Below are positions 26,534-35,183 of a stretch of DNA of 64,000 bases, in pieces; the stretch's first letter is position 1; every line of letters starts with the position of its first letter. The stretch is from Rickettsia tillamookensis. GTDB taxonomy: Bacteria; Pseudomonadota; Alphaproteobacteria; Rickettsiales; Rickettsiaceae. The notes below the pieces were generated by a model. The model did no database searches. It saw only the letters and a program-made list of their open reading frames with translations, and was not told the origin of the DNA. Where the stretch lies: the NCBI RefSeq assembly GCF_016743795.2, contig NZ_CP060138.2, positions 868,001 through 932,000 on the forward strand, given 5' to 3'. Both the position numbers and the translations under genes were made by a program.

Positions 26534-27145
26534 ATGTTTAACTTTTTTTCAAAAAATACAGATTCTAATAATATACCATCAGAAGTAGTAAACAAAGTAG
26601 TAAATAATACGACTACATATGCAGGAATAAAAGTTTCTGACGCAACATATAACTACTTTGCAAGTGCTACGAAACATTTTGCAGACGCAACAACGGCTGC
26701 TGCAAGCTGTGGAGCTTATGCTGCTTTAACTGCTACTTACGCTGCTAAAACAGCTATTCAAGGTGTTCTTGGACTTTGTGCTTACAAAGAATTTGCTGCT
26801 GAAGTAATGACTGGCCATGCCTTTGGTCTCGTTATGCCTGAAGTTATAAAAACTGTAGTAGGTGCAGCTGCAAGTGCTATTTATCACCATCCTACAGCTG
26901 TTATGACAACTTTTGTCGCAGCAGTAGTAGCTTCACCGGAAAATGCAGCAAAAACTGTAGAGAATGCAGCTTGTACAGTGATGAAAGCAGCAGAGTGTGC
27001 ATATCACGATGTAGCTGGTATAGTAAATGTAGCAGCAGGTATTGGACATTTTGTTTATGATAACTTACCAAGCTACAGCGAAATGGAACTAGCCGGTAGC
27101 GATAGCATGGAAGTAGTAATTCCATGGATGGGAGCTGTTGCGTAA
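26534..27145 (+). CDS. Ala-rich helical hypothetical protein
   Basis: 203 residues, no family recognised. Residues about 45-180 are rich in Ala, Val and Thr (SCGAYAALTATYAAKTAIQ, then GAAASAIYHHPTAVMTTFVA), suggesting amphipathic or membrane-interacting helices. The N-terminus FNFFSKNTDSNNIPSEVV is polar. A canonical promoter and AAGGGG ribosome-binding site precede it, so it is probably well expressed. Its C-terminal SDSMEVVIPWMGAVA lies close to an element and could be partly repeat-derived. Function unknown. Confidence 0.7.
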   Translation: MFNFFSKNTDSNNIPSEVVNKVVNNTTTYAGIKVSDATYNYFASATKHFADATTAAASCGAYAALTATYAAKTAIQGVLGLCAYKEFAAEVMTGHAFGLVMPEVIKTVVGAAASAIYHHPTAVMTTFVAAVVASPENAAKTVENAACTVMKAAECAYHDVAGIVNVAAGIGHFVYDNLPSYSEMELAGSDSMEVVIPWMGAVA

Positions 27146-27174
27146 ATCTCTAAAATAGCTGATAACTAAAAAAA

Positions 27175-27316
27175 CCTACTCGTGTCATACCGTGGCTTAT
27201 CCACGGTATCCAGTAAAATAAATAAAAATACTAATAATTTTAGTATTTTTAACTGGAGCCCGTGGTCAAGCGAACTAGGTAACACAGTGAATTTTACCGA
27301 TCCACGCAACAATGCC
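27175..27316. repeat. TTAGTATTTTT-family palindromic element, left arm truncated
   Basis: CTACTCGTGTCATACCGTGG, AATACTAATAATTTTAGTATT and GATCCACGCAACAATGCC mark the element. The left outer arm lacks its GGCATTGTTGCG end. Confidence 0.75.
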
Positions 27317-27418
27317 ATGCGTACATAACATAAAACAATCGATACAATAATACCTACTCCCTCCCAAAAACCTCTCTCTAAAATATTCTCACGTGCTTTT
27401 TAAGTAGTAACTTAATAA

Positions 27419-27506
27419 TATTTAACTTAGTTTAATTTAAATTAACTTGTTAACAGCGTTAAATAGTTGAATAATAATTTAATAGAATTAGTAAATAAGT
27501 TAGGGG
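27419..27506 (+). promoter_or_regulatory. Conserved leader matching that of the gene at 25521
   Basis: Contains TTTAACTTAGTTTAATTTAA, then ATTAACTTGTT and ends TTAGGGG, aligning with 25439-25513 over most of its length. It sits directly before the ATG at 27514. Confidence 0.5.
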
Positions 27507-27513
27507 CGTTATT

Positions 27514-28884
27514 ATGTCGAAAGACAACCAACCAACTAAATCACCTATTACTGAGAAGCAGATTAAAGAAATTATTAATGGTGCAAGAAACGACATACGT
27601 GATATAGAAGGTTATGTTCTAGGGCAATTAAAAAATCAAATAATAGCAGATAAAAAACCTATAGATATCAATAATGAAGATTTTAAAAAAGCTTTTAAAG
27701 GAACATTTGAAGCTGATCCTAATGAAACTTCTACCGTAGAAATAGACGGGAAAAAAGAAGTGGTAAAAAATAACGTTATAAATGTTCCGGCAACAATACT
27801 TGCAATAACCGAAAAAATCAATGACGCACAAGATAGAGGAGCTTCATCTAATAATTTTGCAGAACTTAAACAAGAAATGGAAAAGTTTTCTACTGAATTT
27901 CGAGAGGCTTTTACTTCTAATGAAAAAATAAATAATCTAATAAAAAATCGTTTTAAACAAGAAGTTATAAATGAAGCTGTACCTTTTAGTGAATTAATAA
28001 ACGGTCAAGACGCTCAAATGAATATGGGCGAGAAAAAAAACTTAGTTAACAATATATATAAAAATATAGAGATACCCGACAAGTTATATGAAGATATAGT
28101 TATAAATGGAAATAATAGCCTTAAAGATCAGCTAGTAGTAAAGATTATAGGACCGGAAATAAAAAAAGCATTTGGCAATCCCCCAATTACTCTTAAAACT
28201 AGCTCGGATATACCTTATGAAGTCACAACTTTAGACAAAAATAAACTAACACCCCAAAATATAGAAAACTTTACCAAAGCAGTAGATAATAAGCTTAAAG
28301 AGTTGAATGACAGACTAATACTTAATAAGAAAATATTTGAGGATTTAAAACAACTCAATACTTCCATTAGTGATACTCAAATTAAGCAATTTGAAAATTT
28401 TTTATCCAAATTAGATACCCCATCTTTAAAACACCATGAAAACAGAATGGCTATTGTCTTGCATGGTATACATAAGAAAGCTGAACTTTCACCTTTGGAA
28501 AAAATTTATACAACAATTACAGGACAAAGCCAGGAAGAATATCAAGCTAAAAAAGTAGAAAAGATTTTAACAATGGAACATCTTAACTATAAAGTTATAG
28601 ATGATACCAAAAGCTATAAAAGCTCACTTCAAACACCTACTCCGGTACAAATAAAGCAAGAAAAAACAAAACTCGTAAAACAAGCTTTAAATACACCGTC
28701 TAAGGCAGCTAGGAGTAATCAAATTCAAGCACCTACTTCAGTACAAACGCAAGAGAAAGCAAAACACGTAAGACAAGCTTTAAATACACCGTCTAAGGCA
28801 CCACCTAAACCTGCTAGGAATTTCAAAACTCCAAATCAAACACCCAATACCTCTAAAGATAGTTCAAAACAGCATGAAAGATAA
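27514..28884 (+). CDS. Helical hypothetical protein with repeated C-terminal motif
   Basis: 456 residues, no family recognised. The first 370 residues are charged and mainly helical (TEKQIKEIINGARNDIRDIE and others) with no signal peptide. The C-terminal 80 residues are disordered and hold two copies of a unit reading PVQIKQEKTKLVKQALNTPS and SVQTQEKAKHVRQALNTPSK. The leader resembles that of the 25521 gene. It may be a secreted or cytoskeletal-type protein, but nothing specific supports a function. Confidence 0.7.
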   Translation: MSKDNQPTKSPITEKQIKEIINGARNDIRDIEGYVLGQLKNQIIADKKPIDINNEDFKKAFKGTFEADPNETSTVEIDGKKEVVKNNVINVPATILAITEKINDAQDRGASSNNFAELKQEMEKFSTEFREAFTSNEKINNLIKNRFKQEVINEAVPFSELINGQDAQMNMGEKKNLVNNIYKNIEIPDKLYEDIVINGNNSLKDQLVVKIIGPEIKKAFGNPPITLKTSSDIPYEVTTLDKNKLTPQNIENFTKAVDNKLKELNDRLILNKKIFEDLKQLNTSISDTQIKQFENFLSKLDTPSLKHHENRMAIVLHGIHKKAELSPLEKIYTTITGQSQEEYQAKKVEKILTMEHLNYKVIDDTKSYKSSLQTPTPVQIKQEKTKLVKQALNTPSKAARSNQIQAPTSVQTQEKAKHVRQALNTPSKAPPKPARNFKTPNQTPNTSKDSSKQHER

Positions 28885-28947
28885 TTTTCTTCAACTGATA
28901 AGATATTGACTCAAACTTTGTAAGGCTTGCCTATGCTATCATATCAC

Positions 28948-29310
28948 GGGACAGTTTTTGAAAAGCCCTCTATGTTATCCCTGCGAAGACACTTGAGTGT
29001 CAACTTAAAAGAGGTGTCATAACGTGTTCAAGCCGATCTTGTTGCATGGCTCGTTTTATGTCATTCCCGCGGAGGCGGGAAGGAAGTAAAAACCTATAAA
29101 AAACTTGTTTTTTAGGTTTATTTTACCAAATATGTAACTTCTATATTAATATTTAAGTTATTTTTCTGGATTCCCGCCTACGCGGAAATGACATAGAGCA
29201 GATTTCTCGAGCCATGCAACAACGCTGGTCAAGCCCCACGGTGACAACAGGAAATTGATCCACACAGGCAATGCCCTACTGGAATGACATAGAATAAAAA
29301 CGGTCCAGTT
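28948..29310. repeat. Composite of nested palindromic elements
   Basis: An ATTCCCGC-family element (29059-29193) lies within a TTGTTGCATGGCTCG / CGAGCCATGCAACAA pair (29037-29225). This interrupts a GTCATAACGTGTTCAAGCC / GGTCAAGCCCCACGGTGAC element, with outer arms near AGCCCTCTATGTTATCC and CTGGAATGACATAG. The 28885-29326 gap contains nothing else I can identify. Confidence 0.7.
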
Positions 29311-29326
29311 ACCTTACTGATATCTG

Positions 29327-29989
29327 TTATATTTTATAATAATAAAATTTTATTTCGTTGTTTTTAAAGGCATCTTTTTTATTCCTAAAACCCTTTTTCA
29401 AAGAGCTACAGGAAAAATTAATATTACCAGCTTGAGCCGTGTCTGGTCCTTCATTTTTTATTTTCTCTATATCCTTACTACTTGGTACTACAACGGCAAT
29501 ATGCCCTGCTCTTTTTGGGTTAGCATTTTTATATACGGACACAACAAAATATCCTTGATTAGCAAATTTTTGTGCTTGAATAAAATTATCATCACGATTT
29601 CCTGCTTTAACAAAATTCCATCCGTTCTTTATTCCATCTGTTTCAAGCCACTCAGCTTGCTTATTTGATAAAGTAGGTATAAATTCTTTATCGCTTTCAG
29701 GATGAGGAAGTAGAGACTTATTGGGAAGACCCAAGGCTGCACTAGCGGCATAAGCAAAACAACTACAATGAGTCAAACGCTTTAACTTAGGAGAGTTATA
29801 TTTTTCCGTTTCTTCTAATAAAGTTTCTCCCGACTTACAATTTATTACATTACCTTTCTGCCATTTTTCCTCAACATTTAAAGAATTAATTACCTCTAAA
29901 TTTTTTTTAGCAGTTTCTGATATATTATCTGCTCGTGCAGTCATATTAATACAAAGTAAGCAAATTATAATTAATTTTATTTTATTCAT
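29327..29989 (-). CDS. Secreted cysteine-peptidase-like (CHAP/NlpC-type) protein
   Basis: 220 residues. A signal peptide is clear (KLIIICLLCINMTARA, cleavage near residue 20). The mature part has a Cys at the start of a helix (HCSCFAYAASAALGLP, Cys77) and a later strand with His163 (KRAGHIAVVVPS). That order and spacing fit NlpC/P60 or CHAP amidases, which cut peptidoglycan or host peptides. This family call is inference from the motif pattern; several extra cysteines could form disulphides in the periplasm. It lies alone on the minus strand between repeats and the tRNA promoter. Confidence 0.6.
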   Translation of the reverse strand: MNKIKLIIICLLCINMTARADNISETAKKNLEVINSLNVEEKWQKGNVINCKSGETLLEETEKYNSPKLKRLTHCSCFAYAASAALGLPNKSLLPHPESDKEFIPTLSNKQAEWLETDGIKNGWNFVKAGNRDDNFIQAQKFANQGYFVVSVYKNANPKRAGHIAVVVPSSKDIEKIKNEGPDTAQAGNINFSCSSLKKGFRNKKDAFKNNEIKFYYYKI

Positions 29990-30107
29990 TTTTTTCTCAT
30001 ATTAATTTATGAACCTCTATATACAATATATAATATGATAATTCAACTATTAATTGTAATTTTTTATATTTTATTATTCAGAGAAACATAAGAACACTCT
30101 ATGTTTC

Positions 30108-30136
30108 TTGACAAATGCTATGCTTTTATATATGCT
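30108..30136 (+). promoter_or_regulatory. Promoter for tRNA-Arg
   Basis: TTGACA at 30108-30113 and TATGCT at 30131-30136 with a 17-base spacer. The expected start is about 48 bases before the tRNA. Confidence 0.65.
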
Positions 30137-30190
30137 TCTTCGTATATTAGCAACAAGAAATAAGGCTTAGAAATAAGTACTTCAAGCTTA

Positions 30191-30267
30191 GCACCCGTAG
30201 CTCAATTGGATAGAGTATATGACTACGGATCATAAGGTTAGGGGTTCGACTCCTCTCGGGTGCGCCA
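30191..30267 (+). tRNA. tRNA-Arg (anticodon ACG)
   Basis: A 77-base cloverleaf with CCA encoded. The acceptor arms GCACCCG and CGGGTGC pair perfectly. The anticodon stem is TATGA/TCATA with loop CTACGGA (anticodon ACG at 30225-30227). The T-arm reads AGGGGTTCGACTCCTCT. A34 is normally deaminated to inosine, so it would read CGU, CGC and CGA. Confidence 0.97.
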
Positions 30268-30522
30268 TTCTGCATTTTTCAGTATTTCTACAAACTTATT
30301 AAACGACAGACGCCGCATAAAATCAAGCTTTTCAGATCTTAATGTTAGATTCACAAAAACTAAAGGTGGTATAGCATAATTCATAAAGCTTCAGACAAGA
30401 TGAATTTAAATGCGAGCCTGCGAAAGCCGTTAAAAATACGTGAACACAGCCGTAAGCGTGAGATTTAAGTAAGAAAGAAACACATGTGTTCCCAGGAAAT
30501 AAAGATTTTCTCCTATGTAGAG
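30268..30522. other. Gap between tRNA and large effector-like gene
   Basis: No open reading frame. A GC-richer patch (about 30410-30500, with GCGAGCCTGCGAAAGCCG and CACAGCCGTAAGCGTGAG) resembles interiors of palindromic elements, but I could not match its ends to another copy. Confidence 0.3.
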
Positions 30523-33500
30523 TTATCTTCCAGTTGAGATATTTCTTTTTAGCTTACTGTTTAAAGCTTTCCGTTGTATCATACTATTACCTTTAGTGCT
30601 TGCTTTTATGTTAACCATTCCTGTTGGAACGGCACTTCCAATATTTAAAGCTTTCTGCAGTATTTTTCTAGGTATGTGACTAAATCCTATGTCATGTTTT
30701 TTACTGTTTTCTAAGTTTTTCTCTAAATTAATCACATGACTAGAGCCGACACTTGCAATCACATTATATCCTTTACCACGAATCTCATTAATTACGTCTG
30801 TCATATATTGTTCACGATTCTCATTATAAAGCGGTGTATTTTTTAAGTGTTCTAAATTCTTACCTTCTAAGCTGATAATTTTGATTCCTTTTTCTTTAGC
30901 CGTTTTATATAAAATAGCGTCTTGTAATATAGGTGTATTTTCTAGTTCTACAGGTAGTTTTATAGGAATATCAGGATTTTTTTCATTATACTCTAATATA
31001 GTTGCTATTTTAATTACGTCTTTCATACCGAGATTTTCGCCATATTGCTTACGTTCAATAGCTATTACCGTATTTTTATTAATTCTACCATTTTGAATTT
31101 CTGAAATTAAAGTTTGAGTATTTTTTGTGTGGTCAGTTAAGTGATTATGTTCTACTCTAATTTCTACTGAGCCTATTTTTGCAGCTTCTTTTGTATCAAT
31201 TGCTTTAAAATCTATATTTGCCGTAATTACCGCTTCCCTATCAAACTTATTCAATACCTCTTTATTATCATTTACGGCAGCTAAACGCTCGGTTAAATTA
31301 TATTTTCCATTTACATTTAGCTCTTCTTGTAATAATAAATTAGTAAGGTTTTCTTTTTCGAGGCGAGTAAGATTACTAAATTTCAAGTTTTTGGGTAGAT
31401 TCAAGTCGGTTGCTTTAGGTTTTTTACTTGACTGTTTCTCAACATTGCTACTAGGCGACTCATCTTCTATACCACCTAGTGTTAACTCTTCATTCTCACT
31501 AGAACTATGTTTTCGTTTATTTGTATTTATGCTAGAATTTTTACTTGGCAACTCAATATCGATAGGTAATATGCTCCTATTAAATATTAGTTCTTGCTCA
31601 CTACTACTGCTGGATAATAAGTCTTGAGAAGAATTAGAGCTTTTACTTGGTAATTTACTGTTGCTAAGTAGTTCATTTTTGTCGTTCTTCACATCATCAT
31701 TATCACGTTTTATTTTATCTGTATTGGTATTACTACTAGATAGATCAAATATGATATTATTCCTATTAAATACTAGTTCTTCCTCACTACTATTCCTAGA
31801 TAATAAGTCTTGAGAAGAGCTAGAGCTTCTACTTTGTAACTCTTCAATACTATTAGGTGTAGAGCTCATTTCATCACTCTCTATATCATTAATAGCAATA
31901 GAGCTTGGTGTATCTTGAGGTGATTGTAATAATGATGATTGAGCTCTGTTGTCAGGTGGTTGAAAGCTGGAAATATTTAACCAATTTCTGCGATTTATTA
32001 CTAATTCCTCCTCACTGTTACTATTATCATGTGATAAAGTTGAAAGTTTTTGTGGTGGGGTTTGTGTGTCCTGGTTAGGTGTGCTATCACTAGGAGTTAC
32101 TATATCTTGGTTAAGTTTTGTACCGGCTTTTAATTGCTCTTTTTTCTTCCTTTCTTCGGCATTGATTATTTCTTTTATTTCTACTAAGGAACTGAGATCA
32201 ACATTGAGTGCTGCCGGTAAAATCTCAATTATCTCATTTTTTAAGTCATCATTTTCATGAGCTTTCTTAACATCATTAAAGTCTTCCACAGACCAAGTAG
32301 GCATTTTCTCGATTTCATTAGAAGTAACTATATAACGCACTCCTCCGGTAATATCTTGTTTTTTTTCTATGTTAAAATTAGAATTCTGCAGAAATTTTTC
32401 TGCAGTTTCTGCATAATTCATGGGAGTAGATATATGATATTCATATTTATACTTCTCTGATTCTTGTTGTATATTACTGAGTTCTAAATATAACTTAGGC
32501 TCATTATGCTTAGTAATTGAAAATGCAGAGTTATAATCCAATATTTCACATCCCGCAATTTCCGAAGTTGAAATAGATTGCAGTGTCGTATTCAATAAAT
32601 TATTAATTGATTTAAGTTCTGATTCGTGTCTATGATGAATAAGTGGTTTTATAATATCTTGTAATTCCTGATTAAGTAATTTGTTATATGTACCTATGAC
32701 ATACTTTTTAGCAAATTCATTTTTTCTGGCTTCGTCTGCTTCTTCACGAGATGAAAATTTGTATTCGTTAAAGTTATGGATAAAGTTTATTGCTGTTGTA
32801 GGGTCAATAATATTTTTATATATTATTTCTGCATTTTTTAAAGCATATATACCACAATTAACATCAACACCCTTATTAGTTAAATGTCCTCCTTGTTCTT
32901 TTGAGTTATTTACAATGGGTTTTACAGTTTGGCCATTAGAATACATTTCTGCCGCTTTCTGAATATCTTTTGGACAATCACCTCCCATAGAATCTTTATA
33001 AAGTAGTACCACTTGATCCTTTTCGTCTTTTAAAATAGCAAAACTTGTCCAATGTCCTATCCCTCCAGGTATATTATAAATTCCTATTATAGGCTTATCT
33101 AATAGCGGAAATTCGTTTTGAATATTTTTTATGTTTGTGTCATTATCTTTATCTTGGTCACTATTTTGATCTTCAACAAAAATTTTAAAATTTACTTTTG
33201 TTTTATCTATCAATTGAGGACTAATTGCATCAAAATCACTATATTGATAAAGATAAGGAAGAATGTCCGGTTTACTTATTCTTTGATTATAAGCATTTTT
33301 TTTATCTTCTAGGTTGGGGTCATTTTGTGGACCGGGCTTGTCATTTTTTTTCTTATTTAGTTGTTGTTTTTCTGAAATAAGACGTTGAAGAAAGTCTAAC
33401 GATATATCAGGATGGACTAATAGCTTTTGATATAACTCATTTGCTGAAAGACTTTGCAGAGTGTTTTCTTGTGCATGAACAAGATCTGCTTGCAATTTTT

Positions 33501-35163
33501 TTATTTCCTCCAATGCTGAATCAAGTGTAGTAGATACATTTGGTTGTGTTGTAGAAATGATAGGCTGTATTTGTGCTGCAGGAAAGGTGGAGTCATAAAT
33601 TGCAGCAGCAATTATCTTTTCCCTAGGCTCATTTTTTTCTTCAGCTTCACTAGAAGAAGTGTCAGCTGTCAATTTCTTTTGTCTCTGTTTTTTTAAAGGT
33701 TCATTTTCTTTATCTTTTCTCTGTTCTTTCTTCGGATTTATTTTAAGCGGGGTATCCTTAATCTTTAATTCCCCTTTTCCAATATATCTTACTATACCGT
33801 TGATTGCTATTTTCTTCTCCTGTTCTGATAAAGTGTTATATTTTTCATATGCTGTTTTACCTAGAAAATCTTCTAACCACTTAGGATTTTTTCTTATAGC
33901 ATCTATTAAAGCCCATTCATATCCTACTCCATTTCCCCCTCTAGTAGTAATATTAAGCGGTATTAAGTGTTTTTGTTTATTCTTATCGGTAAAATGAAAA
34001 TTTACATTTTTCGTTTCTTTATTTATAACTAAATCACAACTAATACAACAAAGTTTAGACAATCCTATGTATATTTCTTCACTTAATTGATTATCACGAA
34101 CTTGAAGTTGTTCTTTTATATATTGTATTATTCTCATTTCAGCATGAGCTTTATCGCTAAGTGGACCATCTAATACAATTTTATATGGTTGTTTTATAGC
34201 TTCAATAATTGAAGGGGCAAATTTTTTACTTGCATCAATAATATCAGGGTTTAATGCATCTTCTAATTTCATCAAATCTCTTCTAGCTCTAGCTACTGCC
34301 TTAACTACTTTTGGACTTGCCCCGGTTACTTTACAGACTTCTTGTTGAACCTCTTGATTATTATTCGGATATTTTTCTAGTTCTTGCAAAATGCGTGGTA
34401 ATATATCCTTATGGTCACTATTATTTTTATAATAATATTGTGCAGCATCTAGAAGTAGCTCTTTTCGTTGAGTAGATAGATTTTGTTGTTGTAGAAAATT
34501 TTTTTGCTCTTCTTTAGGCAAAGCTGTGTGAGTAGTATAATCTTGTAAATATTTAAAAACTTTTGTGGTATGTGTCTCAATTTGTTCAACTTTCTTTGTG
34601 TTAACACTAGAATTATGTAATTCGTTGAACGCTACTAAAATTTGTTTGCCATCAAAACATACGGCACTACATTGGCTATTATATTGAATTAACCTACCTA
34701 AGGCATCAAAGCGTCTATTTTGTAAAGGAGTATCATTTTCTTTTATAATCTTTGAGTTAAGTCGAATACGGAAAGCATATGCAAAATTCTGTAGATTTGA
34801 GTTGTTGTTGTCATTTAATAGTTCCTGGGTAGGGTTCTCTTCAGCAAATCCAACATGAAATGCCATATAAGGAACAAGCTCTTTTGGAATAATCTTTTCT
34901 GTTTTACCTGCTAAAACCGCTAGAACTGCTAATTTTTCAAAACTTTCATCGAGGGCTTCACTATTATTTTTGTGTACTTCCCTATAGTATTCAGTAAGGA
35001 TTTTTAAGGCAGCTATAGATATAGATTCGTTTAATATAATACTTCTTAATAAAGTCTCTCTCGATTTTTTATCTCTTATGATATCCTCTACTGTCTGGCT
35101 ATCTACATATTTAACAAACTCTAATTTTAATTTTTCTTTCTGTGCATTTGTTAGATTTGCCAT
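30523..35163 (-). CDS. Giant modular effector/toxin-like protein: deaminase-like, CE-clan protease, TraB/EreA-like domains
   Basis: 1546 residues. Residues about 295-420 have HAEMR (340-344) and LCCISC (371-376), the His-Ala-Glu and Cys-x-x-Cys zinc pattern of nucleic-acid deaminases; the OTT_1508-like group of Rickettsiales is the best fit. Residues about 630-790 have GHWTSFAI (His704), LYKDSMGG (Asp724) and DVNCGIYAL (Cys770), the triad of a CE-clan, Ulp1/C48-type protease. Residues 1040-1250 are Ser-rich, with repeated SSEEELVFNR-like units and basic patches. Residues about 1310-1480 resemble TraB/EreA proteins (EHNHLTDHT, IAIERKQYG, ASVGSSHV). It follows a leucine-rich-repeat gene by 20 bases. 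No signal peptide; type IV secretion is possible. Function is inferred from motifs. Confidence 0.8.
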   Translation of the reverse strand: MANLTNAQKEKLKLEFVKYVDSQTVEDIIRDKKSRETLLRSIILNESISIAALKILTEYYREVHKNNSEALDESFEKLAVLAVLAGKTEKIIPKELVPYMAFHVGFAEENPTQELLNDNNNSNLQNFAYAFRIRLNSKIIKENDTPLQNRRFDALGRLIQYNSQCSAVCFDGKQILVAFNELHNSSVNTKKVEQIETHTTKVFKYLQDYTTHTALPKEEQKNFLQQQNLSTQRKELLLDAAQYYYKNNSDHKDILPRILQELEKYPNNNQEVQQEVCKVTGASPKVVKAVARARRDLMKLEDALNPDIIDASKKFAPSIIEAIKQPYKIVLDGPLSDKAHAEMRIIQYIKEQLQVRDNQLSEEIYIGLSKLCCISCDLVINKETKNVNFHFTDKNKQKHLIPLNITTRGGNGVGYEWALIDAIRKNPKWLEDFLGKTAYEKYNTLSEQEKKIAINGIVRYIGKGELKIKDTPLKINPKKEQRKDKENEPLKKQRQKKLTADTSSSEAEEKNEPREKIIAAAIYDSTFPAAQIQPIISTTQPNVSTTLDSALEEIKKLQADLVHAQENTLQSLSANELYQKLLVHPDISLDFLQRLISEKQQLNKKKNDKPGPQNDPNLEDKKNAYNQRISKPDILPYLYQYSDFDAISPQLIDKTKVNFKIFVEDQNSDQDKDNDTNIKNIQNEFPLLDKPIIGIYNIPGGIGHWTSFAILKDEKDQVVLLYKDSMGGDCPKDIQKAAEMYSNGQTVKPIVNNSKEQGGHLTNKGVDVNCGIYALKNAEIIYKNIIDPTTAINFIHNFNEYKFSSREEADEARKNEFAKKYVIGTYNKLLNQELQDIIKPLIHHRHESELKSINNLLNTTLQSISTSEIAGCEILDYNSAFSITKHNEPKLYLELSNIQQESEKYKYEYHISTPMNYAETAEKFLQNSNFNIEKKQDITGGVRYIVTSNEIEKMPTWSVEDFNDVKKAHENDDLKNEIIEILPAALNVDLSSLVEIKEIINAEERKKKEQLKAGTKLNQDIVTPSDSTPNQDTQTPPQKLSTLSHDNSNSEEELVINRRNWLNISSFQPPDNRAQSSLLQSPQDTPSSIAINDIESDEMSSTPNSIEELQSRSSSSSQDLLSRNSSEEELVFNRNNIIFDLSSSNTNTDKIKRDNDDVKNDKNELLSNSKLPSKSSNSSQDLLSSSSSEQELIFNRSILPIDIELPSKNSSINTNKRKHSSSENEELTLGGIEDESPSSNVEKQSSKKPKATDLNLPKNLKFSNLTRLEKENLTNLLLQEELNVNGKYNLTERLAAVNDNKEVLNKFDREAVITANIDFKAIDTKEAAKIGSVEIRVEHNHLTDHTKNTQTLISEIQNGRINKNTVIAIERKQYGENLGMKDVIKIATILEYNEKNPDIPIKLPVELENTPILQDAILYKTAKEKGIKIISLEGKNLEHLKNTPLYNENREQYMTDVINEIRGKGYNVIASVGSSHVINLEKNLENSKKHDIGFSHIPRKILQKALNIGSAVPTGMVNIKASTKGNSMIQRKALNSKLKRNISTGR

Positions 35164-35183
35164 ATAAATATTATTTTATAATT

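Noticed and set aside
30410..30500. Possible structured RNA near the tRNA
   Set aside because: GC-richer with repeat-like phrases, but I could not fold it into a known RNA or define its ends.
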